Shown piece by piece: positions 6,955-15,006 of a stretch of DNA of 64,000 bases. The notes beneath the pieces are model-generated. The model was not told the origin of the DNA and made no database searches. It worked only from the letters and a program-made list of their open reading frames with translations. Position 1 is the first letter of the stretch, and each line of letters starts with the position of its first letter. The stretch lies in the NCBI RefSeq assembly GCF_009362735.1, contig NZ_WHNP01000020.1, positions 1 to 64,000 of the forward strand, given 5' to 3'. The translations under genes and the position numbers were made by a program. This stretch comes from Paraburkholderia franconis. Its GTDB lineage: Bacteria; Pseudomonadota; Gammaproteobacteria; Burkholderiales; Burkholderiaceae.

Positions 6955-9555
6955 TCAGTCTTGCGGCCAGAGTTCGCGGCTCAGGGCTCTTACCGCCTGT
7001 GCCGATTCGAGCGCCAAGGTGTCCTGAGCGCGCTGACGGCACAGCTGATAATCGAGTTTGCGCACACGCGCCTTGATGCCCGGTACGGACACGGGATCGA
7101 CCGACAGCTCAGTCACGCCGAGCCCGACGAGCAGCGGCACCGCGAGCGGATCGCCGGCGAGCGCGCCGCACACGCCGACCCACTTGCCATGCTTTTCCGC
7201 GCCCTGCACCGCTACCGAAATGAGGCGCAGCACAGCGGGGTGCAGACCGTCCGACTGAGCGGCGAGATCGGCCTGGCAGCGGTCCATCGCGAGCGTGTAT
7301 TGGGTGAGGTCGTTCGTGCCGATCGACAGGAAATCCGCGTGCTTCGACAACTGATCGGACAGCAGCGCAGCCGACGGCACTTCGATCATCACGCCGACTT
7401 CGATCTTGTCGGTGCGGCCTGTTTCGGCAGCGAGTTCGTCGATCCGCTTGCGCAGACGCACAAGTTCACCCACGTCCGTCACCATCGGAAACATGATGCG
7501 CACCTTGCCCGCCGGCTGAACGGCCAGCAGGCCGCGCAGCTGGTCTTCGAGCAGATCGGGGCGCACCTGCGCGAGACGGATGCCGCGCAGGCCGAGCGCC
7601 GGGTTCGGTTCGGGCGGCAGCGTCAGATAATCGACCTCTTTGTCCGCGCCGACGTCGAGCGTGCGGATGATGGCCGTGCGGCCTTGCAGCGCGTTGACGA
7701 TCGACTGATAGCTCTGACGATGCTCGTCGACGGTCGGCGCGGCCTGGCGATGGATGAACAGCAGTTCCGTACGCAGCAGGCCGACGGCATCCGCGCCGTT
7801 TTCGACAGCGGCCGTTGCGTCGTCGAGCGTCGCGATGTTGGCGGCCACTTCGATCGCGCGGCCGTCGCTCGTCGCCGCCGCTTGCTGCGACGTGCGACGA
7901 TTCGCTTCGCGCACGCCTGCAAGACGCTGGCGTTCGGTGCGCGCGCGTTCGATATCGAGCGAGCTCGGCGCGTACTCGAAACGGCCCGCTGTCGCGTCGA
8001 CCACGACCTGCGTGCCGTCGGCGATCGAATGCAGCGCGTCGCCCAGCGCGACGATCGCGGGAATGCCCGCCTGACGCGCGATGATCGCCGCGTGCGACGT
8101 CGCGCCGCCGCGCGCCATCACGAGCGCCGTGACGCGCGTGCGATCCAGCGACGACAGGTCCGACGGCGTGAATTCGTCCGCGCTCAGCACGGCCTCGTCG
8201 GGCAGCGAGCGCGCGGCCGCGTTCGAGTACCCGAGCGCACGCAGCACGCGCTTTTCGATGTCGCGCAAGTCGGCGGCACGCTCGGCGAGCAGCGCATCGT
8301 CGACTTTCGACAGCACGTCGATCTGTGCGCGAATGGTCTCGCGCCACGCGAAGCCCGCGCTCTTGCCGAGACTGATCAGATCGCGCGCCGCGTCGATCAG
8401 CGTCGGGTCTTCGAGCAGCACGCGATGCACCGCGAATATGCCCGCTTCGCCGTGCGCGCCGCGTTGCGAAGCGTCACGCACGGTCGTGTTCAGTTCGGCA
8501 TCGACGGAAGCGAGCGCCTTGTCGAGTTGGCGGCTTTCGGCGGCGGGCGTGTTGCCCGTCGTCTCCGGCGGATCGATGTCGGCATCGTCCCAGCGCACCA
8601 GCTTGCCCACGGCGATGCCGGGCGCCGCGCACACGCCCGCGAGCGTGTTCGGCGCGAGCTGCACGCCGCCCGCTGCCGTCGCGGGCGCGACCGCGACGGG
8701 CACGGGCGAGATCTCGCGCGCCGGCTTTTCTTCCGCTTCGCCGTGCGCCTCGCGCGTCAGTTCGCGCACGACGGCAACGACCGCCGCCGCAGCCTGCGCG
8801 CCGATGCCGACGATCTCGACCGTTGCGCCCTGCCCCGCGCCCAGCCCCAGCAAACCGACCACGCTTTCAATCGCCGCCTTCTTGCCCTCGAAGCGCACTT
8901 CGACGCGTGCATCGAGACCGCGCGCCGCTTCGCGCGCACGCGCCGCCGGACGCGCATGCAGACCGCCCGCATGCGTCAGCACGATCGATTGCCGCGCTTC
9001 TTCGGTGACGCTCGACGCCTCGCGCGACGCAGCGACGGCATGGCCGTCTCGCGCACGCAGCACGAGCAGTTGCGATTCGCCTGCTTTCAGCGTGCCGCTT
9101 TCGGCGCGCTCGACGATTTCGAACGCATCGGAATTGGCGATCGCAACCACCGACACGAGGCTCGGCGCATTGCGCGCGACCGTATCCTGGTCGAACTCGA
9201 TCAGCACGTCGCCCTTGCGCACCTTCGCGCCCTGTTCGACCATCGGCGCGAAGCCCTTGCCGTTCAGCTCGACGGTGTCGATGCCAATATGCAGCAGCAC
9301 TTCGGCGCCTTCTTCCGTCGTGATCGTGACGGCATGACCCGTGCGCGCCAGATGCATCACGACGCCGTCGCATGGCGCGACGAGCTTGCCTTCCAGTGGA
9401 TCAATGCCGATTCCATCGCCGAACATGCCGCCTGAAAACACAGGATCGGGCACGCTCGCGAGCGGGACGACGGGCCCCGTCATCGGCGCTAGCAGAACAA
9501 TTTGGCCTTCGGAATGGCTCTTCAAAACGGACTCCTCGACACGTCGCATCTGCAT
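6955..9555 (-). CDS. nagF: PTS multiphosphoryl protein, IIA(Glc-type)-HPr-EI fusion
   Basis: A three-part soluble phosphorelay that takes phosphate from PEP and hands it to NagE. A Glc-type IIA domain occupies about residues 15-150 (His74 and His89 in LLHIGIDTVELNG). HPr follows at 187-270 (His200 in GGLHARPAA). Enzyme I covers about 305-866 (active His489 in GGATSHAAIIARQ; PEP-binding TLDVGADKE; VGVCGALAGDP near the end). At 866 residues the size is normal for NagF/FruB-like fusions. The start is uncertain. ATG 9555 gives the longest form, but GAGGAG lies 6 nt before an in-frame TTG at 9525, which would give MKSHSEGQIV. The gene begins 7 nt after the nagB stop, so translation is coupled. Confidence 0.93.
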   Translation of the reverse strand: MQMRRVEESVLKSHSEGQIVLLAPMTGPVVPLASVPDPVFSGGMFGDGIGIDPLEGKLVAPCDGVVMHLARTGHAVTITTEEGAEVLLHIGIDTVELNGKGFAPMVEQGAKVRKGDVLIEFDQDTVARNAPSLVSVVAIANSDAFEIVERAESGTLKAGESQLLVLRARDGHAVAASREASSVTEEARQSIVLTHAGGLHARPAARAREAARGLDARVEVRFEGKKAAIESVVGLLGLGAGQGATVEIVGIGAQAAAAVVAVVRELTREAHGEAEEKPAREISPVPVAVAPATAAGGVQLAPNTLAGVCAAPGIAVGKLVRWDDADIDPPETTGNTPAAESRQLDKALASVDAELNTTVRDASQRGAHGEAGIFAVHRVLLEDPTLIDAARDLISLGKSAGFAWRETIRAQIDVLSKVDDALLAERAADLRDIEKRVLRALGYSNAAARSLPDEAVLSADEFTPSDLSSLDRTRVTALVMARGGATSHAAIIARQAGIPAIVALGDALHSIADGTQVVVDATAGRFEYAPSSLDIERARTERQRLAGVREANRRTSQQAAATSDGRAIEVAANIATLDDATAAVENGADAVGLLRTELLFIHRQAAPTVDEHRQSYQSIVNALQGRTAIIRTLDVGADKEVDYLTLPPEPNPALGLRGIRLAQVRPDLLEDQLRGLLAVQPAGKVRIMFPMVTDVGELVRLRKRIDELAAETGRTDKIEVGVMIEVPSAALLSDQLSKHADFLSIGTNDLTQYTLAMDRCQADLAAQSDGLHPAVLRLISVAVQGAEKHGKWVGVCGALAGDPLAVPLLVGLGVTELSVDPVSVPGIKARVRKLDYQLCRQRAQDTLALESAQAVRALSRELWPQD

Positions 9556-9562
9556 CTCTCGA

Positions 9563-10579
9563 TCAGTGAGTTTCGGTGACTTTCATCAGATGGCGCGGCG
9601 CATCGGGATTGCGTCCGCGAGCGGCGGCAAGGCCGGCAGCCATCACGTAGAAAGAAAGGATTGCGGCAATCGGATCGAGTGCGGCATGCTCGGTCGATAC
9701 GAGCGGCAACGCGGCTTCGGGCATGTCGCCTGGCGAGGCGAGCAGCACGCGCGCGCCGCGTGCCTGCATGTCGCGCGCGAGCTGCAGCAGGCCCGCCTGT
9801 TCCGGTCCTCGCGGCGCGAACACAAGCAGCGGATAGTCGCGGTCGATCAGCTCCATCGGACCGTGACGCACTTCGGCGCTCGAAAACGCCTCGGCCTGAA
9901 TGCCCGAGGTTTCCTTCAGCTTCAACGCCGCTTCCTGCGCAATCGCGAGACCGAGGCCGCGACCGATCACGATCATCCGTTCGACGTCGCGCAGTTCATC
10001 GACAGCCTTCGACCAGTCGAGCGCGCCCGCGCGCGCGAGCGCATCGGGCAGCGACTTCAGCGCGCCGAGCAGCGCTTCGTCCTTTTGCCAGTGCGCGACG
10101 AGGTGCGCGGAGACGGACAGCATCGCGATATAGCTCTTCGTGGCCGCGACGCTCAGCTCGGGACCGGCGACGAGCGGCAAATAGAACTCGCATGCCGCTT
10201 CGAGCGGCGAGCCTGGCACGTTGACGGCGGCCACGGTCAACGCGCCCGCTTCGCGCAGCGCCTGCATCGTGCCGACCAGATCGGGGCTCTTGCCCGATTG
10301 CGAAAAACCGAGCGCAAGCTGGCCGTGCACTTTCAGCGGCGCCTGCTGGAGTGTCGCGACCGACATCGGCAGCGACGCAACGGGCAGACCGATGCGGCTC
10401 ATCGTCAGCGATGCGAAGTAACTCGCCGCGTGATCCGAACTGCCGCGCGCGACCGTCAGCGCGACATGGCGCGGCTCTTGCGCGAGCCGTGCAGCTAGCG
10501 CTTCGACGCGCGACGTATCGTTGAGTTGCGCGGCGACCACGTCGGCGGACGCCAGCGCTTCCTTAAGCATATTCGACAA
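9563..10579 (-). CDS. SIS-domain glucosamine-6-phosphate deaminase (NagB-II type)
   Basis: A 338-residue protein with two SIS sugar-phosphate isomerase domains, resembling the isomerase half of GlmS but lacking the glutaminase domain. Phosphosugar-binding motifs are visible (ARGSSDHAASYF, GFSQSGKSPD, GRGLGLAIAQEAALKLKET). In nag operons such proteins replace classical NagB and convert glucosamine-6-phosphate to fructose-6-phosphate plus ammonia. It appears to start with TTG at 10579, because AAGGAG lies 6 nt upstream, whereas the ATG at 10570 is too far from it. The start overlaps the nagA stop codon by 17 bp. The deaminase role is inferred from context; a sugar-specific isomerase cannot be excluded. 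Confidence 0.88.
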   Translation of the reverse strand: MSNMLKEALASADVVAAQLNDTSRVEALAARLAQEPRHVALTVARGSSDHAASYFASLTMSRIGLPVASLPMSVATLQQAPLKVHGQLALGFSQSGKSPDLVGTMQALREAGALTVAAVNVPGSPLEAACEFYLPLVAGPELSVAATKSYIAMLSVSAHLVAHWQKDEALLGALKSLPDALARAGALDWSKAVDELRDVERMIVIGRGLGLAIAQEAALKLKETSGIQAEAFSSAEVRHGPMELIDRDYPLLVFAPRGPEQAGLLQLARDMQARGARVLLASPGDMPEAALPLVSTEHAALDPIAAILSFYVMAAGLAAARGRNPDAPRHLMKVTETH

Positions 10580-11666
10580 TCGATTCTCCTTCGACGTAAG
10601 TTGCCGTCAGCGCCAGCTCACGGTCGAACACGACGACATCGGCCCACGCGCCACGCGTGAGACGGCCGCGGTCTTCGAGGCCGAGGTAGTCGGCGGCGTA
10701 ACGCGACATACGGTTTGAAACGTCGGCCATCGGCAGGCCGAGCGATACGAGATTGCGCAGCGCCTGATCCATCGTCAGCGTGCTGCCTGCGAGCGTGCCG
10801 TCGGCAAGGCGCACGCCGCCGAGACACTTCGTGACGTGCTGGCTGCCGAGGCGGTACTCGCCGTCGGGCATCCCCGTCGCCGACGTGCTGTCCGTCACCA
10901 CGTAGAGACGCGGAATCGCGCGCATCGCGGCGCGGATCGCGCCCGGATGGACGTGCAGCAGATCGGGGATGATTTCCGCGTATTCCGCATGCGCCAGCGC
11001 CGCGCCGACCATGCCCGGATTGCGGTGATGCAGCGGCGACATCGCGTTGAACAGGTGCGTGAAGCTGCGCGCGCCGTGCTTCATCGCGGCGACGGCGTCG
11101 TCATAGGTGCCGAGCGAGTGGCCGAGCTGCACGCGCACGCCGCGCGCGGCGATCTCCGAGATGATGTCCATATGGCCGGAGATTTCCGGCGCGATCGTCA
11201 CGACGCGGATCGGCGCGATCGACAGATACTTCAGCACTTCGTCGAGCACCGCCGACACGGCCGCGTCGGGCTGCGCGCCGAGCTTGCCGGGATTGATGTA
11301 CGGGCCTTCGAGATGCACGCCGAGCACGCGCGAGCCGCCTGGCACGCGATTGCGCGCGACATCGCCGAGGCCGGCCACGACGCTCATCAGCTCGTCGCGC
11401 GGCGCGGTCATCGTCGTCGCGAGCAGGCTCGTCGTGCCGTAGCGCGCGTGTGTGCGGGTGATCGCCTCGATCGCGTTGCCCGCTTCCATCACGTCGGCGC
11501 CGCCGCCGCCATGCACGTGCAGATCGATGAAGCCGGGCAGGATGTACGGCGCGTCGTTCGTCGATGGATCGGCTGCGTCGCCCTTGATAGCCGTGATGCG
11601 GCCGTTTTCGAATTCGATCGTGCCGTGGATCCAGCCTTCGGGGGTGAGTATGTTTCCGGTCAGCAT
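10563..11666 (-). CDS. nagA: N-acetylglucosamine-6-phosphate deacetylase
   Basis: An amidohydrolase that removes acetate from GlcNAc-6-P, the first cytosolic step after PTS uptake. Metal and active-site motifs are in order: HVHGGGG, LGVHLEGPYIN with the metal-binding Glu, LGHS, THLFNAM with histidine, and VTDSTSATG with the catalytic Asp. I take ATG 11666, which gives 367 residues, the family length, with AGAGAG just upstream. The frame is open a further 90 bp upstream, but that extension has no family character. It lies between nagR and the SIS deaminase gene in the same operon. Confidence 0.95.
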   Translation of the reverse strand: MLTGNILTPEGWIHGTIEFENGRITAIKGDAADPSTNDAPYILPGFIDLHVHGGGGADVMEAGNAIEAITRTHARYGTTSLLATTMTAPRDELMSVVAGLGDVARNRVPGGSRVLGVHLEGPYINPGKLGAQPDAAVSAVLDEVLKYLSIAPIRVVTIAPEISGHMDIISEIAARGVRVQLGHSLGTYDDAVAAMKHGARSFTHLFNAMSPLHHRNPGMVGAALAHAEYAEIIPDLLHVHPGAIRAAMRAIPRLYVVTDSTSATGMPDGEYRLGSQHVTKCLGGVRLADGTLAGSTLTMDQALRNLVSLGLPMADVSNRMSRYAADYLGLEDRGRLTRGAWADVVVFDRELALTATYVEGESIVEYA

Positions 11667-11780
11667 GAGTCTCTCTGATGTTGCGTTATCCAGTGCGTAA
11701 CTGATTCGTGCCGCGTGGGTTTCGTGCGTCTTGCTGTTTTGTACGTCGTGCATCAAGCCCGCTTCCTTTGCATGCGCAGC

Positions 11781-12515
11781 TCACAGCCGCAGTTCGGCGA
11801 CGAAGTCGTAGTAGTCGTCCAGGCAATAGGTATCCGTGAGTTCGATCGCGCGCTGGTCGGCGCTATAGCCGACGCGCGTGATCAGCAAAAGCGCGCCGCC
11901 CGGATCGATATCCATCAGCGACGCGATCTCGCTCGACGCGTTGACGGCGCGAAAGTGCTGCAGCGCGCGCACGACGGGCGCACCGCGTTGTTCGAGATAG
12001 CTGTAGAGCGAACCGCCGATCCCCTGAGGATCGGGCACGATCGAAACGGGCAGCGACGAATGTTCGACGGCCATCACGATGCCGTCGGCGCGCCGCAGAC
12101 GGCGCAGGCTCGCGACGGAAGCGCCCGGCGACAGGCCCAGATGCACGATCTCTTCGCGAGTCGCCGTGCGGATGTCGCGCTCGAGCCAAACGGAGTCCGG
12201 CCGGAAGCCTCGCTGCTCCATCTTCTTCGTGAAGCCCGTGAGGCGCGACAGCGGATCCTCGACGCGCGGCGTGATGAAGCTCCCTGCGCCGCGCGCCCGG
12301 CGGATCAGCCCTTGCTCGACCAGCAGCGCGATCGCCTTGCGCGCCGTGATGCGCGAAACGCCGATCGCGTCGGACAACGTGCGCTCCGACGGCAGCGCTT
12401 CCCCCGCCGACCATACGCCGCAATGGATCGCCGTCGCCAGGTTGCGGGCGAGCTGCAGGTACATCGGGGTGACGTTGTGGACGTCGGGTGTCAGGGCGGA
12501 CCAACGGGTTTCCAT
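11781..12515 (-). CDS. nagR: GntR/HutC-family regulator of GlcNAc catabolism
   Basis: A 244-residue regulator. The N-terminal winged helix-turn-helix (ALPSERTLSDAIGVSRITARKAI) is of the GntR type. The C-terminal UTRA domain of the HutC subfamily (about residues 80-240) is the fold that senses GlcNAc-6-P or GlcN-6-P in DasR and YvoA. It is first in the nag operon, 114 bp before nagA, so it probably represses the operon and itself. A perfect-looking promoter and TGGT/ACCA operator half-sites lie in front of it. The name nagR is by context; nagQ or dasR-like would be equally fair. Confidence 0.85.
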   Translation of the reverse strand: METRWSALTPDVHNVTPMYLQLARNLATAIHCGVWSAGEALPSERTLSDAIGVSRITARKAIALLVEQGLIRRARGAGSFITPRVEDPLSRLTGFTKKMEQRGFRPDSVWLERDIRTATREEIVHLGLSPGASVASLRRLRRADGIVMAVEHSSLPVSIVPDPQGIGGSLYSYLEQRGAPVVRALQHFRAVNASSEIASLMDIDPGGALLLITRVGYSADQRAIELTDTYCLDDYYDFVAELRL

Positions 12516-12565
12516 AGGGCTCGGTCGGGATCGTGAGGAAGGTGTGACCTACGAAATCGGAGCCC

Positions 12566-12615
12566 ATTATATAACCACAATAATACCAGTCAACGAGCTG
12601 GTATCTAGCTGGTCT
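12566..12615 (-). promoter_or_regulatory. Promoter of nagR/nag operon with overlapping GntR-type operator
   Basis: On the minus strand TTGACT (12593-12588), a 16-bp spacer and TATAAT (12571-12566) form a near-consensus sigma70 promoter, about 45 bp before the nagR ATG. A perfect inverted repeat ATACCAG-N8-CTGGTAT (12583-12604) covers the -35 box, and a further half-site CTGGTCT lies at 12609-12615. These half-sites resemble the TGGTCT/AGACCA halves of DasR-type (dre) operators. Confidence 0.75.
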
Positions 12616-12705
12616 ATCTCGGCTAAAGCCTTGTCGCAAAAGGCACTGTGCGAATTAAGCGGATTTCCACTGACACCGATCTGGCATTAGGGCATACCCG
12701 TATTT

Positions 12706-12729
12706 GAGACCAGTTGCCAGATTGGTCTC
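12706..12729. promoter_or_regulatory. Second operator-like inverted repeat between nagR and the MarR-GNAT gene
   Basis: A perfect inverted repeat GAGACCA-N10-TGGTCTC shares the AGACCA/TGGTCT core with the sites over the nagR promoter about 100 bp away. This spacing would allow looping or a second NagR dimer. The 12516-12885 interval holds only regulatory DNA; I see no gene in it. Confidence 0.55.
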
Positions 12730-12885
12730 CATCGATCGTCTGTCAACTTGCGTGCGTTAAGCTGCAAATGTCATACCTCTTAATTAACAATCTGGTGCAA
12801 ACTTCGGAATTCGGGCGCTATCACCCGATCGACAGACACACAAGCTTGGTGAACAAATGACAGGCCAATACGGGGAACGGACACG

Positions 12886-13809
12886 GTGAACGATCCCGCT
12901 ACAGTCCGGGCGGAAGCCGTCCGCCATTTCAATCGCTTTTACACGCAGCACATCGGCGTGCTGCATGAGCATTTGCAGAAAAGCCCGTTTTCGCTGACGG
13001 AAGTGCGCGTCATGCATGAGCTTTCGCGCGGCCAGCATCAGACGGCTGCCGCGCTCGCGCGCAACCTCGGCATCGACAGCGGCTATCTGAGCCGTCTGCT
13101 CGCGAGCTTCGAGCGGCGTAACCTGATTACGCGCCGCCCGTCGGAAGTCGACGCGCGCCAGTCGCTCGTCTCATTCACCGACGAAGGCCTCGCCGCCTGG
13201 CGGCCGCTCGATGCCGCGGCCGTCGACGAAGTCTCCGCCGTGCTGGCCCGGATCGCGCCGCAATCGCAGGATCAGCTGGTCGGCGCGATGAAGCTGATCG
13301 AGCGGCTGCTCGACGAACGGCCGCGACGCAGCATCGTCACGTTGCGCGCGCCGCGAACGGGCGATTACGGCTTGCTGATCTCGCGACAGGCGCAGCTGTT
13401 CGCGGCCAGCCACGGCTGGGATCACACGTTCGAGGCACTGATCGCGCAGCAGATCGGGCAATTCGCGCAGCGCCACGATGCACAGCGCGAAAACTGCTGG
13501 GTCGCGGAACAGGACGGCCTGATCGTCGGGTCGGCGCTGGTAGTGGCTGCGTCGGATGCACAGGCACAGGTGCGCATGCTGTATGTCGAGCCGGACGTGC
13601 GGCGGCTCGGCATCGGCACGCAGCTGATCGACGAGTCTTTGCGCTTTGCAAGGCGCGCCGGCTATCGTGCGCTATGCATCGAAAGCGAAAGCACGCTCGA
13701 CAATGCGCGCCGGCTCTTCACTCAGACAGGCTTCTCGCTCGCCTCGGCGACGCCTGAGCGGCGCTTCGGGCGCGATCTCGTGATCGAGCGATGGGAGCGC
13801 GCGCTGTAA
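12886..13809 (+). CDS. MarR-family regulator fused to a GNAT acetyltransferase
   Basis: This 307-residue protein has two domains. Residues 1-145 form a MarR winged helix (SLTEVRVMHELSRG, LARNLGIDSGYLSRLLASFE, then the wing RRPSEVDARQSLV). Residues 155-307 form a GNAT N-acetyltransferase fold whose acetyl-CoA loop is visible in MLYVEPDVRRLGIGTQLIDESL. The GTG at 12886 is the only sensible start, with no strong ribosome site. The pairing is a known architecture in proteobacteria, with self-contained regulation and acetylation suggested but targets unknown. It is divergent from nagR, so the shared 370-bp region may control both. Confidence 0.88.
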   Translation: MNDPATVRAEAVRHFNRFYTQHIGVLHEHLQKSPFSLTEVRVMHELSRGQHQTAAALARNLGIDSGYLSRLLASFERRNLITRRPSEVDARQSLVSFTDEGLAAWRPLDAAAVDEVSAVLARIAPQSQDQLVGAMKLIERLLDERPRRSIVTLRAPRTGDYGLLISRQAQLFAASHGWDHTFEALIAQQIGQFAQRHDAQRENCWVAEQDGLIVGSALVVAASDAQAQVRMLYVEPDVRRLGIGTQLIDESLRFARRAGYRALCIESESTLDNARRLFTQTGFSLASATPERRFGRDLVIERWERAL

Positions 13810-13840
13810 GCTCACGCGTGCTGGCCTTTTCCCGGAGCAC

Positions 13841-13874
13841 AAAAAAAGCGCCACGGTTTCCCGTGGCGCTTTGC
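13841..13874. terminator. Bidirectional terminator between the MarR-GNAT gene and metQ
   Basis: A perfect 10-bp stem AGCGCCACGG/CCGTGGCGCT has a TTTC loop. A run of A precedes it on the plus strand and serves as T-run for metQ, arriving on the minus strand. The T-run for the plus strand is short. Confidence 0.85.
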
Positions 13875-13899
13875 ACATCGACAGGTCGACTGACGCCGC

Positions 13900-14712
13900 T
13901 TAGAACGACGGCACGACCGATCCCTTGAACTCGGTCTTGATGAACTGGCGCACGTCTTCCGACTGGTAAGCGGCGACCAGCCTCTTCACCCACGGCTGAT
14001 CCTTGTCCTTCGTGCGCACGGCGATCAGATTCGCGTACGGGCTATGCACGTCTTCGAGCGCGATCGCGTCCTTCGTCGGCTGCAGGCCCGCGGCCAGCGC
14101 GAAGTTCGTATTGATGGCGGCGGCGTCGACGTCGGCGAGCGAGCGAGGCAGTTGCGCGGCATCGAGTTCGACGAGCTTCACCTTCTTCGGATTGTCGGCG
14201 ACATCGAGCGGCGTCGCGTTGCTGCCGTTCGTGCCCGCGCCCGCCTTCAGCTTGATCACGCCTTGCGTTTGCAACAGCAGCAGCGCGCGGTTTTCATTCG
14301 ACGGATCGTTCGGCACCGCGACCTTCGCACCCTGCGGCAGATCCTTCACCGACTTTAGCTTCTTCGAATAGATGCCGAGCGGCGAGATGTACGTCAGGCC
14401 GGCGTTGACGATCTTGTAGCCGCGCTGCTTGATCTGGCTGTCGAGATACGGCTGATGCTGGAAGCTGTTCGCGTCGAGATCGCCGGCGTCGAGCGCGGCG
14501 TTCGGCTGCACGTAGTCGTTGAACTCGATGACCTTGACGTTCAGGCCTTCGCGCTTTGCGACCTTCTGCACAACCGACCAGATTTGCGCGTCGGGACCGC
14601 TGATCGTGCCGACCTTGATGACCTTGTCGTCGGCGCGCGCGCCGAAGCTGGTGACGAGTGCCGCCGAAGCGAGCGCTGCGGAAAAAACCTTGATGAGTGT
14701 TCTGCGCTGCAT
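13900..14712 (-). CDS. metQ: MetQ/NlpA-family methionine-binding protein
   Basis: A 270-residue periplasmic substrate-binding protein of the NlpA family, which feeds D/L-methionine to the MetNI ABC importer. An N-terminal signal peptide (LIKVFSAALASAALVTSFGARA) is clear, but there is no lipobox cysteine, so it is probably soluble rather than a lipoprotein. Family motifs visible: KVGTISGPDAQIW, EFNDYVQPNAALDAGDLDAN, FQHQPYLD, and KVAVPNDPSNENRALLLLQ. No metN or metI adjoins it. The nearest neighbours are a chemoreceptor gene and a regulator, so it stands as an orphan that must work with transporter genes elsewhere. Confidence 0.92.
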   Translation of the reverse strand: MQRRTLIKVFSAALASAALVTSFGARADDKVIKVGTISGPDAQIWSVVQKVAKREGLNVKVIEFNDYVQPNAALDAGDLDANSFQHQPYLDSQIKQRGYKIVNAGLTYISPLGIYSKKLKSVKDLPQGAKVAVPNDPSNENRALLLLQTQGVIKLKAGAGTNGSNATPLDVADNPKKVKLVELDAAQLPRSLADVDAAAINTNFALAAGLQPTKDAIALEDVHSPYANLIAVRTKDKDQPWVKRLVAAYQSEDVRQFIKTEFKGSVVPSF

Positions 14713-14939
14713 GTGATTCTCTCTTGACTGCCTTGTTTCAGATTCGTGTCAGACGGCGGGCAAACGGGCGCTGCCCAGGGTCCGCCGAGCGTGGGATGGT
14801 CTCACAGGCGCGCAGCGATGTGAAATACAGGGATCGCATATGGGTATGCGCATGAAGCGCGCCCGGCCGCGCGCGGAGAATTCCGCTACGCGACAAGAGC
14901 ACGCGAAGGCGTGTTCGCGAAGAATCACAGCAGCGCGAT

Positions 14940-14993
14940 CGTCGATCGCAACCACTGCCGCCTGCAGGTCGGCAACGATGGTTGCGATCGACG
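14940..14993. repeat. Long extragenic hairpin, 15-bp perfect inverted repeat
   Basis: CGTCGATCGCAACCA (14940-14954) is matched exactly by TGGTTGCGATCGACG (14979-14993). A nested TGCCG/CGGCA stem lies in the loop. It starts 14 bp past the chemoreceptor stop codon on the minus strand. There is no T-run, so it is not a classical terminator; it may protect or process the 3' end. The rest of the 14713-15006 interval holds no gene. Confidence 0.85.
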
Positions 14994-15006
14994 GATGCGC
15001 AACTGG

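Noticed and set aside
6946..9435. Plus-strand open frame of 829 codons opposite nagF
   Set aside because: The protein is Arg/Ala/His-rich with no recognised domain and lies antisense to a clear multidomain PTS protein. Long antisense frames are common in GC-rich DNA.
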